DNA of 8,704 nt from Gammaproteobacteria bacterium. Its GTDB lineage: Bacteria; Pseudomonadota; Gammaproteobacteria; Pseudomonadales; UBA3067. Below are positions 6,382-8,704 of the stretch, piece after piece. The notes under the pieces are model-generated. The model did no database searches. It was not told the DNA's origin and saw only the letters and a list, made by a program, of their open reading frames with translations. Every line of letters starts with the position of its first letter. Position 1 is the first letter of the stretch. The DNA lies in assembly GCA_019090565.1 (NCBI GenBank), contig JAHRVS010000052.1, forward strand, positions 1-8,704, given 5' to 3'. The position numbers and the translations under genes were made by a program.

Positions 6382-7329
6382 ATGATTAGTTATGATGAAG
6401 CTAAAATTGCTTCGGTAGATGTCCTAAAAGACGGGTTTGAAACTCAGGGATATATTTCCAGCAATCAAATCGCCACGGCCGTTTATATTGCGTGTAAGTT
6501 GCAAAAGCCAATACTTGTTGAGGGGCCTCCCGGAGTAGGAAAGACTGAACTAGCAAAAGCGACCGCTGAATTGTTAGAGCTACCGCTTATTCGTATGCAG
6601 TGTTATGAAGGGCTCGATGAAAGCAAAGCGCTGTACGAATGGAAATATGGTAAGCAGCTTCTTTATACCCAGGTTCTTAAGGAAAAGCTCCACGATATTC
6701 TTGATGGAGCTGATAGCTTAACGGATTCAATCTCTCGTTTGCATGAGTTTAGTGACGTCTTCTATTCAGAGGAGTTTCTTGAGCCACGCCCCCTATTAAA
6801 GGCCCTTAAATCACCAGGTGGCTCTGTGATGTTGATTGATGAAATTGACAAGGCTGACCACGAATTTGAATCATTCCTACTAGAAATGCTTTCCGATTAC
6901 GCTATCTCAATCCCTGAAATTGGTACAATTACCGCCGATGAGAAGCCTATTGTTTTTCTGACGAGTAATAATACCCGTGAGCTCAGTGATGCGTTAAAGC
7001 GGCGCTGTTTGCACTTATACATACCTTTCCCAGAAGAGAAACTTGAGCTGGCTATAATTAAATCTCGTGTGCCTGAATTATCTACGGCCTTGAATCAGGA
7101 GCTGGTTGGATTTATTCAAAGCTTGCGGGAAATGGACTTAAAGAAGAAGCCCGCGGTAAGTGAAACAATTGACTGGGCTAGGACGCTACTGCTGCTTCAT
7201 GCTGACCGGCTTGAGCCAGAGATGATTCGTAATACGCTCAACGTCATTCTGAAGCACGAAGAAGATATCCGTACTGTGGATGATCAGCTTGGGGTGTTAA
7301 TGGGTAAGGCAGAAAAAGCGGTTCGATAA
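6382..7329 (+). CDS. MoxR-family AAA+ ATPase, CoxD-like
   Basis: A 315-residue cytoplasmic ATPase of the MoxR group of AAA+ proteins, which form rings and, with a VWA-domain partner, help assemble or insert cofactors into client enzymes. CoxD, working with CoxE on aerobic CO dehydrogenase, is the best-known relative. Seen directly: Walker A GPPGVGKT (48-55), the CoxD-like EGLDESKALYEWKYGKQLLY (76-95), Walker B LIDEID (151-156), sensor-1 LTSNN (193-197), the arginine-finger region LKRRCLHLYIPFP (205-217) and a sensor-2/lid helix around SETIDWARTLL (260-270). All catalytic motifs are intact. ATG 6382 has AAGGA (6371-6375) 6 nt upstream. A VWA gene follows after 228 bp in the same direction, so the two very likely form one unit. 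No CO dehydrogenase or other client is in the window, so the client is unknown. Confidence 0.95.
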   Translation: MISYDEAKIASVDVLKDGFETQGYISSNQIATAVYIACKLQKPILVEGPPGVGKTELAKATAELLELPLIRMQCYEGLDESKALYEWKYGKQLLYTQVLKEKLHDILDGADSLTDSISRLHEFSDVFYSEEFLEPRPLLKALKSPGGSVMLIDEIDKADHEFESFLLEMLSDYAISIPEIGTITADEKPIVFLTSNNTRELSDALKRRCLHLYIPFPEEKLELAIIKSRVPELSTALNQELVGFIQSLREMDLKKKPAVSETIDWARTLLLLHADRLEPEMIRNTLNVILKHEEDIRTVDDQLGVLMGKAEKAVR

Positions 7330-7365
7330 GAGCCGTCAGACACCGCACCAAAAATAATAATTTTC

Positions 7366-7419
7366 CTCGGTGGTAGGACCCCTTCTTGAACCAAAAGGGT
7401 AAGAAGGGGCTGCCACGAG
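7366..7419 (+). other. Long bulged hairpin between the ATPase and VWA genes
   Basis: CTC (7366-7368), GTGGTAG (7370-7376) and CCCCTTCTT (7379-7387) pair in order with GAG (7417-7419), CTGCCAC (7410-7416) and AAGAAGGGG (7401-7409). That is 19 pairs with one T-G pair and two small bulges, around a 13-nt loop. No T-run follows, so it is probably not a terminator. A competing fold exists: CACCG (7341-7345) with CGGTG (7368-7372), enclosing AAAAT/ATTTT (7351-7355 with 7360-7364), which uses the foot of the same stem. Likely roles are RNA processing, stability or attenuation setting the ratio of the two proteins. Confidence 0.6.
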
Positions 7420-7492
7420 CAACGCTATTGGTAGGGTTTTATGCGTAAAACTTTGCTTTAGCGTTTTTGATGGAGGAGGGTGCTTGGGTCAC

Positions 7493-7525
7493 AGTACTGG
7501 CATAGTATCGGTACAGTATCGGTAT
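7493..7525. repeat. 11-bp tandem repeat, three imperfect units
   Basis: Units AGTACTGGCAT (7493-7503), AGTATCGGTAC (7504-7514) and AGTATCGGTAT (7515-7525). Units two and three differ at one base. The period is close to one helical turn, so the units face the same side of the DNA. They end 32 bp before the VWA gene and may be a protein-binding site or just a short slippage repeat. Confidence 0.55.
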
Positions 7526-7532
7526 AGCATTA

Positions 7533-7547
7533 CGTAAACTCATTACG
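7533..7547. other. Short inverted repeat before the VWA gene
   Basis: CGTAA (7533-7537) and TTACG (7543-7547) flank ACTCA, ending 10 bp before the VWA start. It is short and could arise by chance. If real, it would sit over the start region of a gene that has no good ribosome binding site. Confidence 0.2.
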
Positions 7548-7557
7548 GCATAAGATC

Positions 7558-8704
7558 ATGGATAAAACCCTCGGTGAATTTGTACAGGCCCTAAGAAACT
7601 CAGATGTGCGCGTTTCAACATCAGAAACCATTGATGCGATACGCGTTATTAATATGGTGGGCCTTGATGATAAAGCGATGCTTAAAAATGCATTGCGCAC
7701 AGCCCTGTCTAAAAGTGATGTTGAAAAAATAAGTTTCGATCATTGTTTTGAAAACTTTTTTTCATTCGCACGAATTAACGAATTTAAAGCGAATAGTACT
7801 CCAGAGGAACTAGCAGAAATTGCTGAGCCGGACGAAGACGAAAGCGGTTTGGGTGAAAATGGTTCGGGTGGCGGTGGGGGTGGTGGCTCTGGCATGGAAA
7901 GTGGTAGTGGAGCAGGCGGTGAAGTGTTGCTGCCCGAGGAAATAGAAAATCTTGATCAACTGCTCAAAGAGCGAGGCCTAGTTCCAAAATCCAGTCTTGC
8001 GCAAATGCTTTTACGCGGCGATCGTGCAAATTTAACCATCGCGTTAGCTGAGTCTGCGCGGGCAGTTAAGTTAAATGATATAAAGTTTTTTACCCAAAAA
8101 GGGCTTTATACGCGAAAAATGATGCTTCATATTGGCCTAGAAGAAATGGAACAAGAAATGTTCCAGCTTGAAAAGTCGGAAGATATTTACGAGCGAGCAT
8201 TAGGCCGAAAAATTCGAGATGTTCGCGAATACTTACGTTCAGAAGTGCGTGACTATGTTGAAAAGCAGTTTTTAGTTGTTGCCGATGCGGAAGGCAAAGA
8301 GCTGAAAGATGAGGTGACGCGAAATATTAAACTCACCAATATTGAACTTCGGGGCTTCTCTAATATTCAGAAGGTGGTTCAGAAGATGGCCAAGCGGCTA
8401 ATCTCTATGCACTCTCGCAGGAAAAGAGTGAAAAATCGTGGCGTTATTGATATCCGTAAAACGCTCCGAAAAAACGCAGCGAACGACGGCGTGTTATTTG
8501 ATCTGCATTGGAAAAGCACTAAGGTTGATCGGCCGAAGGTAATCGTTATCTGTGATGTGAGTGGCTCGGTACGTGAAGTGTCACGTTTTCTGTTAATGTT
8601 TATCTATAGCATTACAGAAATACTTCCAAATGTGAGAGCATTTGCATTTTCTGGCAATATGTTTGAAGTCACCCAAATATTCAAAGAAAAAACCCTAGAG
8701 AAAG
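7558..8704 (+). CDS. CoxE-like VWA-domain protein (3' end missing)
   Basis: The reading frame stays open from ATG 7558 to the window edge (382 codons and one base), so the C terminus is missing. It encodes a cytoplasmic CoxE-type VWA protein, the usual partner of MoxR/CoxD ATPases in enzyme maturation. Seen directly: a helical N-terminal region (about 1-80), an acidic stretch (EPDEDE, 90-95), a glycine-rich linker with seven consecutive Gly (104-110, within 97-121), a charged helical region rich in Arg/Lys (about 170-310), then VIVICDVSGSV with the metal-binding MIDAS motif D333-x-S335-x-S337 opening the VWA domain. Later MIDAS residues lie beyond the edge. The start is forced: the frame upstream meets TAG at 7525. 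Its ribosome binding site is poor (only TAAG), so translation may rely on coupling or a structural feature of the gap. Confidence 0.92.
   Translation, partial: MDKTLGEFVQALRNSDVRVSTSETIDAIRVINMVGLDDKAMLKNALRTALSKSDVEKISFDHCFENFFSFARINEFKANSTPEELAEIAEPDEDESGLGENGSGGGGGGGSGMESGSGAGGEVLLPEEIENLDQLLKERGLVPKSSLAQMLLRGDRANLTIALAESARAVKLNDIKFFTQKGLYTRKMMLHIGLEEMEQEMFQLEKSEDIYERALGRKIRDVREYLRSEVRDYVEKQFLVVADAEGKELKDEVTRNIKLTNIELRGFSNIQKVVQKMAKRLISMHSRRKRVKNRGVIDIRKTLRKNAANDGVLFDLHWKSTKVDRPKVIVICDVSGSVREVSRFLLMFIYSITEILPNVRAFAFSGNMFEVTQIFKEKTLEK

Noticed and set aside
1..8704. CRISPR array, tRNA or rRNA genes, integron attC sites
   Set aside because: No regularly spaced repeats with spacers, no cloverleaf or rRNA core sequences seen, and the hairpin repeats lack the RYYYAAC/GTTRRRY ends of attC sites.

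Overview
The window reads like an ordinary chromosomal stretch of a Gram-negative gammaproteobacterium, possibly marine. This rests on protein character only: a fused SpmA/SpmB-like membrane protein, a SirB1-type TPR protein, and a G-form malate synthase very close to the Escherichia coli enzyme in its motifs. Genus cannot be named. All genes lie on the + strand, and the last one runs off the right edge.

Layout. Bases 54-854 encode a TatD-family metal-dependent hydrolase. Bases 923-1795 encode a SirB1-type transglutaminase-like/TPR protein with a TTG start. Bases 1900-3129 encode a fused SpmA/SpmB (nucleoside recognition/Gate domain) membrane protein, also probably starting at TTG. Bases 3130-3800 hold no convincing gene. 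Instead they contain a ~370-bp element bounded by ~40-bp imperfect inverted repeats (3170-3541, MITE-like), followed by a glcB leader with a -10 box and two inverted repeats. Bases 3801-5975 encode malate synthase G (glcB), closed by a strong intrinsic terminator at 6058-6092. A good sigma70-type promoter (6134-6161) and a ~210-nt leader precede a MoxR-family AAA+ ATPase (6382-7329). A 228-bp, highly structured gap separates it from a CoxE-like VWA-domain protein (7558 to the window end, truncated). ATPase and VWA protein form a CoxD/CoxE-type (MoxR-VWA) chaperone pair whose client is not in the window.

The most unusual content is intergenic. The sequence GYRCCTCTAA(A)ATGCAC or a close relative occurs in three gaps: as one arm of a hairpin at 1825-1878, as the terminal repeats of the 3170-3541 element, and as one arm of a hairpin at 6318-6360. 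Two of these hairpins also share GCGCCTC as the opposite arm and a preceding TAATAAGRGCGCCTC string. They look like one family of small mobile or REP-like repeats dispersed in front of genes. The gap between the MoxR and VWA genes adds a 19-pair bulged hairpin with a competing fold, an 11-bp tandem repeat, and a possible leader peptide.

Bases 1-53 hold nothing that can be called a gene; they are probably the downstream flank of whatever precedes.
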